64,000 nucleotides of DNA from Megachile rotundata (GCF_050947335.1 NC_134984.1:13621926-13685925); one strand, 5' to 3'. Numbered from the stretch's first letter, positions 25,580 through 36,580 are shown. Made by a program: numbers and translations. Notes: generated from the sequence alone by a model not told the origin.

Positions 25580-26254
25580 TCAGTTCCTTTCCTTAGAAAT
25601 GTTCCCCTGCATTTCTATCCTATAATCATTATTCGCGGTGTTCAAAACAAGCAAAGCCGGTACAACATTGAACTCGTTGCTCCTCGAGACTTTCGGAGTC
25701 GATTTGATGTTCTTGAACGTATCCTCGTTCACGTTTATGTCCAAGTGCGATCGTCGGTCTTGAAGAAATCTCGTGCTCGATAAGATGAACCTGTTATTCC
25801 CAAATTGACAGGCAAACGCAGGCAGGTGTTGCTTGACTTCCGGTATGTAAACATCCCGAATGGCCCGACAGTGAACGCTCGACGATTTCGCACGGTCGTC
25901 CTGAAAATTGTCGGCTTGTTTCGGGTAATCGAGATAAACATCTCTCCTGTCTTCGATATTCTTCGCATTTTTCTCTGCATGCTCGCTCAACGAGGCGATC
26001 TGAATTTTAGCGATTTTCGATAAAGAAAATATTAAGCATAACTCTTTGCTCTCGTAAGGACACGCCTTATTTCTTTCGCAATCGACGCAATCGTCCACCG
26101 GGTCGATCCGATTCGTTTTGGAATTTTCGTTAATCAACTCATTCGGAGCACCGTTCGTTGCGTCCAGCTTGAAATTCCAGTCTTGAATCGCTTTCCCTTC
26201 ACTGAACCAAACAATGTTCACAGCGGTCACGATCAGAAACAATTTGCGTAGCAT
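25580..26254 (-). CDS. Secreted six-cysteine orphan protein, single exon, 224 aa
   Basis: An uninterrupted frame runs from ATG (complement of 26,252-26,254) to TGA (complement of 25,580-25,582). Residues 1-20 are a signal peptide (KLFLIVTAVNIVWFSEG). The mature chain has six cysteines at 56, 59, 65, 73, 129 and 149, spaced C-x2-C-x5-C-x7-C, then two distant ones, which suggests an extracellular disulfide-bonded protein. The CP-x6-C piece is faintly like a Kazal start, but the remaining spacing does not fit, so no family is assigned. A hydrophobic patch (NVVPALLVLNT) lies near the C-terminus. Unlike the other secreted genes here it has no intron after the signal peptide. Complexity and length argue for a real gene; expression evidence is lacking. 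Confidence 0.7.
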   Translation of the reverse strand: MLRKLFLIVTAVNIVWFSEGKAIQDWNFKLDATNGAPNELINENSKTNRIDPVDDCVDCERNKACPYESKELCLIFSLSKIAKIQIASLSEHAEKNAKNIEDRRDVYLDYPKQADNFQDDRAKSSSVHCRAIRDVYIPEVKQHLPAFACQFGNNRFILSSTRFLQDRRSHLDINVNEDTFKNIKSTPKVSRSNEFNVVPALLVLNTANNDYRIEMQGNISKERN

Positions 26255-26399
26255 CTTTGAAGCGTTGAACAGTTTTTTCTTTCACTGGTATCGTTTTTTT
26301 CTTCGCGTACCGTTTCTTAGCACGACCTGTAACAGCCTCCGTTGCGGTGGACACTGACTGCGACGGAAAAAACAATGTGAACGCAGAGGCAAACAAGCC

Positions 26400-27893
26400 G
26401 CACAAGGACTGAAGATTGGGCCGTTATGTCTACTGTGTTCATTTCGTGTTCGCTGACCTTATCTCCTGTTTGAGCATCGCTCGAATACCGTCAAAATCTG
26501 ACCTATCTCTTTCGAAGAATTTCACTTCGACTTTGATCTACGGATACGCTTTACACAACCTATGCTTTGCTTCAATTTCAACCCTTGTTTGTTCACGTAA
26601 ACAAATAATCTTTTCTCTTACATTTTCATTCACAAAGTTACATACATTTGCTGATACGAACTAACAGTTTTGTTTGTACTTATAAAATTGGACTTACAAT
26701 AGTACTACAGTTATTTGTTACTTCATACAGAAGAACTTTGATAACAAATATTATTTCGTACCTTCATATATTCTATTAATAAATTTAATTTGTAGACACA
26801 ATTAATAAATTGCGTATGCAATTAATAAATTTGATTTGCATACGCAATTAGTACATTTGATTTGTATACACAATTAATACATTTGTGTACACAATTAATA
26901 AATTGAATTTGTGAATACAATCAATGATTTTGTTAATTATGAATATTTTTATAGATCATTTTATCAAATGAGATATAACAAATATATTAATTTCTAAACA
27001 ATTTATCATAATTTCCTATCATGTCATATTATATAAGTTTTCATATGGGGGTGAAACCTTTCCAATCAATTAAATTATAATTAACAAAAAAGTATTCATT
27101 TCAAACCAAAAAGAAATTATAAAAGAATACCAAAAAAAGTTAATGCGAAGGTATTATTAAAATATATTCAAGCATACAAAAATAGAATAAACCTATATTT
27201 ATTGTAAATACAGTATGGTATACGAACCCACATGTATACAATATAAAACTACATCCAAATTTCTTGTATTGAACACTGGAAGCTATTCTCGTGCTGTTAG
27301 GTTATTAATTGCAAGTGTTCGTATTTAAATAATATTACTGTATATCGATTACAAATTATAGATTTTTATTGAAATAATTATTGAGGTAAATATAAAATTT
27401 TATATTCGCAATTATTTTGATATGGTTTAATAAGATTATACGTGATACGAACACTGACACTGTGTGCGCAGAATACATGCGCAATACGATGTCAACAATT
27501 TGCGATATAAAATGTGAGAGGTGACTTTTACGTTGCACATGTACAAATGAAATGTGCATATTTTATTGTTTTATACGTGTCGCAGGCATGATGCTATAAT
27601 TCGGAAGTTATTTTCAAGTAACCAACAAGGTTGTATCGTGATAGAAATTATTCGTTTGGGTGTATCGAATGTAAATAATAGTTCTTATACGTTTTTTTCT
27701 TATTTTGTTGATTAGCCGATATTAAACATGAATGGGATTTAGTAAAATTGTTGTTTAAAATTACGAAACATTTACGTACGACAAAGATATAAAATTAAAC
27801 TTAATTCTAACCTCAAAATTGTCTGACTTCGTCGACTGATTCCTGTGTTTTTTTGCTCTTACGAATGTGAAGCTGTGGCAAAATTAAGATAAA
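26400..27893. other. Intergenic region between the six-cysteine gene and MED30
   Basis: It should contain two divergent promoters. No TATA/Inr pair is convincing for either gene. The part from 26,960 to 27,800 is unique AT-rich sequence without a recognisable gene. Confidence 0.4.
26760..26945. repeat. ~37-bp tandem repeat with internal palindromes
   Basis: ACAATTAATAAATTTGATTT with variable GTATACAC/GCATACGC linkers recurs four to five times. The linkers (TGCATACGCA, TGTATACACA) are near-palindromic. Confidence 0.65.
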
Positions 27894-28978
27894 ATGGCTG
27901 GACAACAACATCCTTTCCCATCTGGGTTTCCCAATGTACAACAATCTGCAATGAGAACACAATTTGGTGGAGGACAAATGGTTTCTGGTTTAATGGGACC
28001 GCAACAGGGCAGTAAGTAAATTCTTAGCAGGGAAAGTAACTAACAGATAAGGATGGATATTAAAAAGTACAATTATTTATAGGTATGGTAAACCCTCAAC
28101 AATTTGGAGTCGGCGTTGGTGGAGTAGGTTCTAATACTATGGGTATGCCTAGTGCTCAACAAGTGTTGGCACAACAGCAACAACAACAACAATCTGTGGC
28201 AATGCAACAACAAGTACAGCTGCAGCAACAACAGTTACAATTACAGCAGCAGCAGCAAGCTGCAATGGTTCAACAAAATAACCAGACAGGCAATCAAGCA
28301 ACTACTCCACAAACTCCTGTACCTCCTACTCAACCACCACCTCAACAACAACAACAAAATAAAGAATTTAATACAGTCAGTTTATGCAGGTTTGGCCAAG
28401 AAACTGTGCAAGATATAGTCAGTCGTACATTAGAAGTCTTCCAAACATTAAGAGTTCTTCAGCCACCAAATGGTTATTATAAACTGAATTTATTTCATCA
28501 TGTGGCTGATTGTATTACTAAGTCAAATATAATTTTAGGTATGGCACAAGGAGCAAGTTTATCCAATGAAAAAAAGACTAAAGTACAAGACCAATTAAGA
28601 ACACTAAAGCTATTATTCAAACGTTTAAGACTGATTTATGAAAAATGTAATGAAAACTGCCAACTTCAAGGAATGGAATATACGCATATAGAAAGTTTAA
28701 TTCCTTTAAAAGAAGAATGGGATATGAAATCTGACGAGAAGAAGACGTCTGAAGCTTACAGACTTGCTTGTGAGGAGAGCAAGGAAATTATAGAGGTGAT
28801 AATAAGTTCTTTGATATATAAAATGAAAGGTAAAATATTACCTTTTATTTAATTTTAATTGTTTTCTTTTCTTTTTTAGCAAGTTGTACTAAAGAATAGA
28901 CATCTTAAAGAAATCATTGATCATTTACGACGTATTATTTTAGAAATAAATACAATGTTGAACATGCGTCGATCATAA
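27894..28978 (+). CDS. MED30: Mediator complex subunit 30
   Basis: Exons 27,894-28,011, 28,083-28,795 and 28,880-28,978 encode 309 aa. Residues 1-~135 are a low-complexity Gly/Gln-rich N-terminus (MAGQQHPFPSGFPN, then Gln runs at ~68-100 and a Pro/Gln stretch). The conserved MED30 region starts at about 137 (NTVSLCRFGQETVQDIVSRT) and continues through helical segments (LRTLKLLFKRLRLIYEKCNE) to the C-terminal ..ILEINTMLNMRRS, matching the end seen across animal MED30. MED30 is a metazoan-type head-module subunit of Mediator, the nuclear bridge between activators and RNA polymerase II. Human MED30 is shorter; the Gln-rich extension is insect-like. The last intron is short (84 bp) with a weak GTGATA donor. 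AATAAA signals at 29,017 and 29,032 follow. Confidence 0.95.
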
Positions 28979-29016
28979 ATCATAAATTGTACATAAATAT
29001 TTATATAAGTTATTAA

Positions 29017-29037
29017 AATAAATATGTTAAAAATAAA
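29017..29037 (+). promoter_or_regulatory. Paired poly(A) signals of MED30
   Basis: AATAAA occurs at 29,017-29,022 and again at 29,032-29,037, 39 and 54 nt after the MED30 stop. The convergent Gemin7 gene ends only about 45 bp further on. Confidence 0.6.
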
Positions 29038-29075
29038 AGTATTATTTCATATCTAACTTACCCATGTTACTAGAC

Positions 29076-29081
29076 TTTATT
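29076..29081 (-). promoter_or_regulatory. Poly(A) signal overlapping the Gemin7 stop codon
   Basis: On the minus strand the stop and signal read ..TCG TAATAAAG.., so AATAAA begins inside the TAA stop. If used, the 3' UTR would be about 20-30 nt and would abut or overlap the MED30 transcript end. Confidence 0.45.
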
Positions 29082-29754
29082 ACGATGTATTGATATCATT
29101 CACCTCCATATGAATAATGTCATTTGCTCTCAGAATAGCTTCTGGAACTTTTCCTAACGGTGTTTCCAGGTTACGTACATATATCTCTAAACAATCTATG
29201 TCACAGCCTCTAAATTCAGCAGAAACTCGAGTATTTTCATATAAATAAAATTCTGCTTTCTTGCCTGTAACAGATAAGGATTTATACTTGTAAAATTCAA
29301 GTCCATGTAACTGTTAGTTGCAAAATAAATATTACTTTGAAAGATAAATTTATGCTACTTTTCATTCAATACTTTCTATTTAGTACTTTATTTGTATTAT
29401 TTGCACAAATTGCAGTTAAATTTAATTTGTTGCAAGGCTATGTTTTCGATATTGGCGCCAGATTTAAGTAATTTTTATTAATTACATTCATTTAACAAAT
29501 AGTAATAATTAGAACCGTTGACATAGCATTGTTAAGTTACAAAAATTATAAAAAAATATTTTATAATAGATTCGAGAAGGGAAACTATTATAGATAAGTA
29601 TCTAGAGAAAGTAAAATTTCATACCAACAATGCCGGTAATTACACGCAGAAATCGTTCACGCAAAAATGCACGTGCTTCTTGCTTTTCTGGAGTAGCAAA
29701 TTCTAAGTTGCTATTTTCTTTCGTTTGCACATCCTCTGCGGTTGTACTAATCAT
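29080..29754 (-). CDS. Gemin7: Gemin7 homologue (SMN complex, Sm-like fold)
   Basis: Two exons, 29,754-29,625 and 29,264-29,080, with a 360-bp phase-1 intron encode 104 aa. The helix QEARAFLRERFLRVITGIVG (25-44) is followed by an Sm-like β-core: KAEFYLYENTRVSAEF (46-61), DIDCLEIYVRNLETPLG (65-81) and EAILRANDIIHMEV (85-98). Order, length and key phrases (QEAR..LRER, D.....Y...L.TP.G, EA.LR..DII) match animal Gemin7, which pairs with Gemin6 in the SMN complex that assembles Sm rings on spliceosomal snRNAs in the cytoplasm. A tiny upstream frame (ATG at 29,776, TAA at 29,759) precedes the start. The gene converges on MED30 with about 100 bp between stop codons. Confidence 0.92.
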
Positions 29755-30221
29755 TCTTTTAGAAATTTTTTGACATGTAAAAACCAGATTTCTCTTATGG
29801 CGGATATAAACAGTGCTGCGTGCACGTCTCTGCCATGCGCGCCAAATTCAAAAATCGAAAATGGTGCTCGTAATAAATACGCTATCGCATAAATCAATAT
29901 TAAAATAAAAATAAGTGTTCCAAAAGTGAAATATAATACTTTCGCTCGTTACAATTATTATTGATGTATAACAATCAGAAGTGTTCCGAATAATCATCGT
30001 GAAAGTAATGTATTATTAAAGAAAGCAGTAGATGAGTCGTTAGATACCCACATGTCCCAAAGAAAAAGCTTAGACAAACTCAATTAGCATATTTTTAACG
30101 ATAGCTTAAAAACACACTTTCACGAGATAAATGATGAGGGTAACCCGCAGGTACGTTTGAATTTTGTCACACAGCTTTCACAGTTTCATTTCATTCTTGT
30201 TTCAAACATCGTCCAGCAACA

Positions 30222-31734
30222 ATGAATCTCTTGATTCTCGTTTTTTTAACTGTGAACGTTTGTTGGAATGGTAAGTACTTACACTAAATTATAAAATTAA
30301 TTATTTACTCAAAGAATCCATTTGTCGACCCAGGAACCTGCAAAAGTATAACAACTGACCAAACGAATGTGATTTCGAGTCCACTGGAAACATCTACCAC
30401 GAAAAGTATCGAAAACCAAACGCAAAAGCAAATTGCATGGAAGAATTTAGTACCAGAACAAAATTCCTCGATGATACAAGAACTGAAACGAATCGCGAAC
30501 GTAAAGGTTGATTCTCCGAACCGCAAGTCCAAGATTTTAGGAAGCTTGGCTTTTCTAGCCGGTTTAAGTGTCAGTGATTTAACAAGTGCACCGAACACAA
30601 AAACTAACACTAAATTACCGCCTGTTGCTTTAAACGAAGCATCCAGAATTCCACCCCAGATCGCTGCGATTTACAACCCTTACTCTTATTTGACACACCC
30701 TTACATATTGTCCGCTCCTCTGAACTTTTATCCCTTGTGGGACCCGCTGCGATTGCAGTCTCTCAATGGAATGCATAATAATTTCCAAACGTTACCAGAA
30801 CGATTGCAAAGTTTAAGTTCATCGGATAAAGCGACAGATTTAAGCAATGATCAGTATGTGGATGAAGCTATGAAAGTTGAAAAAGTGAAAGCTTCGAGCG
30901 AGACCGGTGACAATATGGAGGAGGGCGAATTTGATGTTGAGGTTGATCGAACTATGGAAGATAAGGTAAATGATTGACATGATTTATTCAAAAGTTTTGT
31001 TTTGAGTAATTAGAGCTCTAATGTTCTTCTATGTTCCTCCATTGCTCTTTTAAAAATTTTGTTAAATATCTTTGTGAGTAGGTAGAAAGTTGCAAGAGGT
31101 GCTTCTATCATTCTCTGAGAAGTCAAGTATTAAATTTTTGGAACAAATTTTGTTTATCTTATGCAGAACTGGTTGTAGTTGATACTACAATCAATTCTGC
31201 GACAGTTCAGTAATTTTCGAGTCGATAAGTTACTATTTTGATCAACAGATGATGACTCCTGACACTGGATGCAGCGCACAGAAGAAAGTCAACATGGCCG
31301 CTTTCAACGAGCTCGAGGATGATTCTAAACAAAATACTCATGCTAATATAAATGCTACTTCAAGTAACACGACCGTAAACCCCATTCAAAACTCGACGGG
31401 GAATTATAATCACACCAGCTACCCGTTTTACGGCTATTACGGTGGATATCCGCAAAATATAAACCACGTTGATATAACCACAGAAACGAACGAGTATAAA
31501 TATCACGATTACGAGCACATCAATTACAATCTACCTTCTTACGATAAACCTATTAATTTCTATTCGGATCAAAGATACAATTATTATTCTGCCCCGCCTG
31601 GAGATCCTTATCTGTCAAATCAATTTCAGCAAGAACAGATACCTGAATATTTTTCCAACGATTTTAAGAGATATCTGTACACTCCTGATAATTCACCGTC
31701 ACTCTCGAATCATGGTTTCAGACCTATAATATAA
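30222..31734 (+). CDS. Secreted Asn/Tyr/Pro-rich orphan protein, three exons, 388 aa
   Basis: Exons 30,222-30,270, 30,334-30,965 and 31,249-31,734 join in frame (introns phase 1 and phase 0). Residues 1-16 form a short signal peptide (MNLLILVFLTVNVCWN). The second exon encodes a Ser/Thr/Leu-rich region with PPQIAAIYNPYSYLTHPYIL and ends in an acidic stretch (NMEEGEFDVEVDRTMEDK). The third is rich in Asn, Tyr and Pro (YPFYGYYGGYPQN) with several N-x-S/T sequons (NAT, NTT, NST, NHT) and a NEYKYHDYEH segment at 308-317. It looks like a disordered, probably N-glycosylated extracellular protein. No known domain is recognisable. AATAAA lies at 31,781. Confidence 0.8.
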
Positions 31735-31780
31735 TAAAATCATTGTAATATTTTGAAATACGTGAAACATTTAGGATTTG

Positions 31781-31786
31781 AATAAA
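31781..31786 (+). promoter_or_regulatory. Poly(A) signal of the 388-aa secreted gene
   Basis: AATAAA sits 46 nt after the TAA stop. The next gene starts about 490 bp further on, so the two are separate transcription units. Confidence 0.6.
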
Positions 31787-32030
31787 TTAACATTTTATAG
31801 AATTTATGATACTTGTCATTTTTTCTACCTTTTAATTTTTTAAGATTCATGAAGTATATGTAAAATTATTGTGGTAAATAATAAAATGGATACAATTTGT
31901 TATACTGAGAATTTAAATTAACTTTGTGACTCTGTTTGTTAAGTTCTGGGTTAATTAAATAAACCTATTATTAAGTAAACCTATGTGTCAGTAATTCTAT
32001 TTGGCAGGAAAATAGGTGTGACTTGAAGGC

Positions 32031-32056
32031 GGCAATATAACGAGAGTCTACTGTAC
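32031..32056 (+). mobile_element. Single terminal repeat of a TA-target DNA transposon
   Basis: Twenty-five bases beginning GGCAATATAACGAGAGTC are identical to 21,606-21,630, and both copies end at a TA. The flanks differ, so this is a dispersed element end rather than a segmental duplication. No partner end or transposase was found nearby. Confidence 0.45.
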
Positions 32057-32269
32057 ATTCGAATATTCCACTGTGTATCTATCTGTTATATATTTGTGTT
32101 TCTATTTAGAAATATTTACATCCTCTTTGTAACGATCAAAATTAATTCTAACCTTAACAGTCTAGTACGAAACTTATTCGCGCGGTACGACAATAATAAA
32201 GCAAGAGTGTTAATGATCTGCTAATAGCTAACAGTTCATCGAGTATCGTTAATAGTACTGTGTGTAAAA

Positions 32270-33031
32270 ATGAAAATACTTATATTGTTTACCATGCTGG
32301 CGATCCCTGATTGTTATGCTTCAGCAAGTGAGTACTAAAACGTGTAACGTTCTTGACTAATTGCATTAATCACGGTCTTTAATTACTGATTTAAAAGCAC
32401 GATATGCATACATTTTCATCGTAGCGATCATTTTAATATGGGGGTTAGGATAGGTTAGGTTAATAATTTACCATGATAATTTACCATGATGAAAGAATTG
32501 TTTTTGTATCTCTCAACGATTATTTTTGTAGGAACACATTCAGATAGTCAAAAATCAGGAGAATCGACTACAGTCTTTCATGTCACGAAAAACATTACGA
32601 ACGACCAAATAATTCCCAATAAAATGTATTTAACAAACAAAGATGACCTCAAATATTTGTACTCACAAAATGTGAAGCAACGTGAAGTTCTTTCAAAATT
32701 ATTTCCGAAATTATTTGATTTATTAGAAGAGTCGGGCAAACACAGGAAAAGAAGCACGGACAATGTTAACAGGAAAAGAAATATGTCGAGGAAAAAGCAG
32801 AAGAAAGCTAAAGCGTTAGGTCGTTTGTTAATGAATAATGCTGCAAGCAAGAATTACGACGATATTCAAGATGATTACATCGACGAGGACGATGATTACT
32901 GGACAGGCGTGAACCGGAAGAAGATGAAATGGGAGGATTATCGAAACGAAGATGGTGCAAGTGTAATGGAGTTGATTGCCTTGAACGCGAGACACAAGAC
33001 GAATCTGCGTCATGCGGAAAACACATTTTAA
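32270..33031 (+). CDS. Secreted basic/acidic orphan protein with dibasic sites, two exons, 185 aa
   Basis: Exon 1 (32,270-32,327) encodes the signal peptide MKILILFTMLAIPDCYASA. A phase-1 GTGAGT intron follows, and exon 2 (32,532-33,031) encodes the rest. After a Leu/Lys-rich region (ald. LSKLFPKLFDLLEE, 73-86) comes a strongly basic block, KHRKRS (89-94) and NRKRNMSRKKQKKAK (99-113), containing furin-type R-x-K/R-R sites. Then follows an acidic Tyr-containing block (NYDDIQDDYIDEDDDYW, 127-143) suited to tyrosine sulfation, and a final charged segment. There are no cysteines in the mature chain. It could be a processed precursor or a charged matrix protein; no family is recognised. AATAAA lies at 33,357. 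Confidence 0.75.
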
Positions 33032-33356
33032 TATTATTGATAACGTTCCAAATTTTACCGGGAATTTGCATTTCTAGTAATAGAATTTACATTTCTATTA
33101 CTTAATGTCAATTGCATATTAAGTTTCATTAATATTCATAAAAATCTTTAAGTTCATTTTAAGTTAAGCTGACGTTCATTTTAATGACATGCTTGCACTG
33201 CGAGTTACATAAAAATTACTTCAAATTACACTTCTTTTCGTACATAACAAAAGTTCACTTTTACATATAGTATTTTGCAGATCGATGAAATATTGTATAC
33301 AGTAGATTTGTGTTATGAATATTTATTTCGAACTACAATTCTATTGTATCCATCAC

Positions 33357-33362
33357 AATAAA
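33357..33362 (+). promoter_or_regulatory. Poly(A) signal of the 185-aa secreted gene
   Basis: AATAAA follows an AT-rich 3' UTR of about 325 nt. Confidence 0.55.
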
Positions 33363-33379
33363 GCATCTAAATTAAAATG

Positions 33380-34135
33380 AATACATACATATATCTGTAT
33401 TTCTGTTTTGCATAAACTACAGATTGTTTACACAATTGTGCAAGGATGATACAGCTGTCCGAAATTGTTTTTACAGTCGACAATGAAAAATGTAGAAGAA
33501 TCAGTGTGGCCGGTAATTTATTCTTCAGCGTAAAGTTCGACGATAACGGTGGCATAAATCGTAATTCATTTTAATAGACCATTAATCGGTAAACTCTTCC
33601 GCCAGAGTCGACCAATCGGACAACATGGTCCACGGGGAAGAAACCTGTTTTATTTTCAGACGAGTTTGGAAGGCTGGGCTTCTCGTCTATTTCGAGAAGG
33701 CCGACGCTGCTAGTATTGTGTCTCTAAAGACGCAAATACTTTGCAGCTTTCACGAACGATCTTTTACCGAAGAAAATTTTTCTATTCTGTACACTGCGCT
33801 CTGATTGTCGTTGCGAGAATATTGCACCGCGGTTGTCACAGATGGAGCGGTCGGCCATTGAACAATTTTATGAAAATCACTTTTGCGTTGTAAAATAAAA
33901 TATAAATTTAATACATGTATGTCTTATGTTTAAATTAAGATCGCAATGGTAAGTTAAATTTGACTTTTCGAGGTTCGCAAAGTTTTATGAACCGGGAAGC
34001 AATTTTGAACGCGCTCTCTTTTATTGCATATTTGCTTATATTGCATTTCTCGAAATTTTGAATTGGAGTTGGATAGTTTAACTATTTTTTAGTCTCAAAA
34101 TTTGTGAATTATTGAATTGCAGGGTTAGAAAATTT
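33380..34135. other. Intergenic DNA, no gene assigned
   Basis: 33,400-33,850 is complex sequence. A plus-strand frame after a TTTTTACAG acceptor-like site (about 33,477) reads DNEKCRRISVAGNLFFSVKF before a stop, but nothing links to it, so it is not called as an exon. Confidence 0.3.
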
Positions 34136-34139
34136 CAAG

Positions 34140-34790
34140 GTACCTAGATACAAAAATTCCTAGATCACTAAGTCATTTGGAATAAAAATCCCTAGGTTTC
34201 AAAATCTTAGAATCTCAAAGACCGAAAGTAATATAGTTTCCAAGTCTAAAAATTCCAAAATTCCAATATCCCCATATCCCAAAATCCCCATGTACCAAAA
34301 TCCCCATATCTTAAAATTCTGAAATCTCAAAATCCCCAAATCTCGAAATTCCTCATATCCCAAAATCTCCAAATTTCGAAATTCCCCATATCTCAAAATC
34401 CCCACATCCCAAAATCTCCATATCCCAAACTCTCCATACCCTAAAATCCCCATATCTTAAAATTCTGAAATCCCAAAATTCCCAAATCTCGAAATTCCCC
34501 ATATCCCAAAATCCCCAAATTCCAAAATCTCCATATCCCCAAATCCCCAAATCTCCAAATCCCCAAATCCCCATTTCCCAAATCCCCAAATCCCCAAATC
34601 CCCAAATCCCTAATTCCCCAAATCCCCAAATCCCAAAATCCCAAAATCCCAAAATCCCCAAATCCCAAATTCCAAAATTCCAAAATCCCCAAATCCCCAA
34701 ATCCCCAAATCCCAAAATCCCCACATCCCGAAATTCCCCATAAACTTGAATCCTCACACCCCAATATCCCTACATCACAAAATCGAAGAA
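34140..34790. repeat. CCCCAAATCCCAAAATC tandem array
   Basis: Imperfect units of about 8-18 bp (CCCCATATCCCAAAAT, CCCCAAATCCCCAAAT). The minus strand stays open over several hundred bases as GIWGFGDLGIW-like words, which is a repeat artefact. Confidence 0.8.
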
Positions 34791-36580
34791 CGCAAGGACA
34801 AACAGTGCAAAACTTTCTCGAGAGAATGACGAATCACTATTAACCTTTTAATCTGCATTGGAAATTTGATCGAATTTCGTACTGAATTGAATTACATTTT
34901 AATCGGCAACGATACATCTGCATCGAGACGGTTATAATGTCTGATTTAAATAATTAGCAAGTTCACTCGGTCGTCATTAAGCAGTCGAGTGTTGCGTGCA
35001 TGCAAGGTGTGAGAGAGTGTACGCACACTTATTGGTTATTTCGAAGTTTAATGTATGTATGTAGCGGTAGCCCGATACCGGGCCGGGTATTGCGTGCGCG
35101 ATTATGCAATAAGCAAATAGGAAACGATCGACTTCCTTCACGGAAGTGTTCAGCTCTTTTTCGGTGCCTCGATCTTATCGTGACAGTGTGCTAATGGATG
35201 ATGTCCTTCAGATTACCCGTCATATGAAGCGTTAAAGGGTGGCCGTATATTCGAATACACGAATTTTTATTGAAACAACGACCATAAATATAAAATATAT
35301 TGTTTCTTATAATGTTATCCAACCAGAAAGTGGTTATGTATAAATTTTGATAATTGTAATCTTTGAGCGTCATAATGGATGCACCATTTTATTGTCTCGT
35401 GCAATGCTCGCCATTTTGTTTGTCACTGAACGTCACATACTCATTACTCATTGCATTCGTATACTACTAATGTATTGACTAATGGCTAGTTTTCTCTTCG
35501 ATTTTCCTGTATTTTTCAAATACTGACTTTCGTTATATTGCCGTCAATGTCATGTAAGTCCCTTACGTCCCTATCTTTACAACCCCCTAAAGAGTAAGTT
35601 GCAATTGAGAATGCAATGTCTTGATAAAAAATTTGTCTCATTTCTCTAACGAGAGAGTGTAACATAAAACCTAGTAAAGGTGGCAATATAACTAGAGCCC
35701 TCTCAAATGCATTATACAAGAAACAACAAACCAAGTAAAGATTAATTACATCAAAGAAAATATTTTCCTGTAACATAAAATCGGCTCGAATATTTTTGAA
35801 TACATCGAATAAAATGCATAGACGATTGATAATTTTTTGCAATATATTAAAATGTTACATCTTCGTAGAGCTACGGATTGTCAAGAAAATATCTATGCGA
35901 TCAGATTAGAACGTGTCTCTTTAAGTCTAAATATATACCGGGTGTTAAGGTTGAATGCCCTGAGATTTCCGGCCTTCATCGCGCGCACTTTGGTTTTCCG
36001 TCTTTTTTACTTGTTTTCCTTTTTCGCTTTTTGCTTTCGATGCGAGCACTTACATTCTCTTCGTCTCCCGTTACCATTCCTCCTTTCTCCGTCTCTCTCT
36101 AACGGTTTTTTTCTCTTCGCCGCGCGAAATCTAATAGCCTTGCATCCTCTAGGACACTTCAGGACTATTTCCTGCGCACCGGACGAGCCGGATGGGAAAC
36201 CACAAATGTAGAACCCCGTACGCTCTACGCTAATGAAACGGTAATACATAGTATAACTGTTACATGTACATAAAATCGATACACCGATTTGATAAATTTA
36301 TTATCTACCATTAAACAATCCGTCTGTTATGTGAATATAATCTGCTGGTGGTTAAAATTATTTGTATTGTAAATCGGGGGTAGTTTTATGAAAATATAAA
36401 TTCACTACTCATTTCCGAATATTTGATTAGTAAGATTGGTCTTTTTTAAGATTGCAGTTTAACCCTCTGCATTCCTTAATTTCTATTACCTATCAACTCT
36501 TCCATTTACAAAATAGATCAAAGAAGGGGTTCTCAATAAAATTGCAACTGTGACAAATACATTTTTCATTTATTACAAAT
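34791..36580. other. Complex intergenic sequence, no gene assigned
   Basis: 34,970-35,200 and 35,930-36,250 are GC-richer and non-repetitive. Overlapping frames on both strands (up to 124 aa) lack domains. A short transposon-like element lies inside (35,521-35,706). Confidence 0.35.
35521..35706. mobile_element. Short non-autonomous DNA element with inverted ends (~185 bp)
   Basis: The left end reads TACTGACTTTCGTTATATTG followed by CC. The right end, on the opposite strand, reads GAGAGGGCTCTAGTTATATT followed by GCC. Both match the solitary ends at 21,606 and 32,031 around the TCGTTATATTGCC core. The interior has no coding capacity, so it looks like a decayed MITE of a TA-target family. Confidence 0.5.

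Noticed and set aside
28152..28418. Asn/Ser-rich frame overlapping MED30
   Set aside because: A +1 frame shadow of the Gln codon runs of MED30.
33477..33580. Short exon-like frame after an acceptor-like TTTTTACAG
   Set aside because: No donor exon with matching phase; the neighbouring gene already ends with a stop and poly(A) signal.
34199..34764. GIWGFGDLGIW-type minus-strand frames
   Set aside because: Artefact of the CCCCAAATCCC array.
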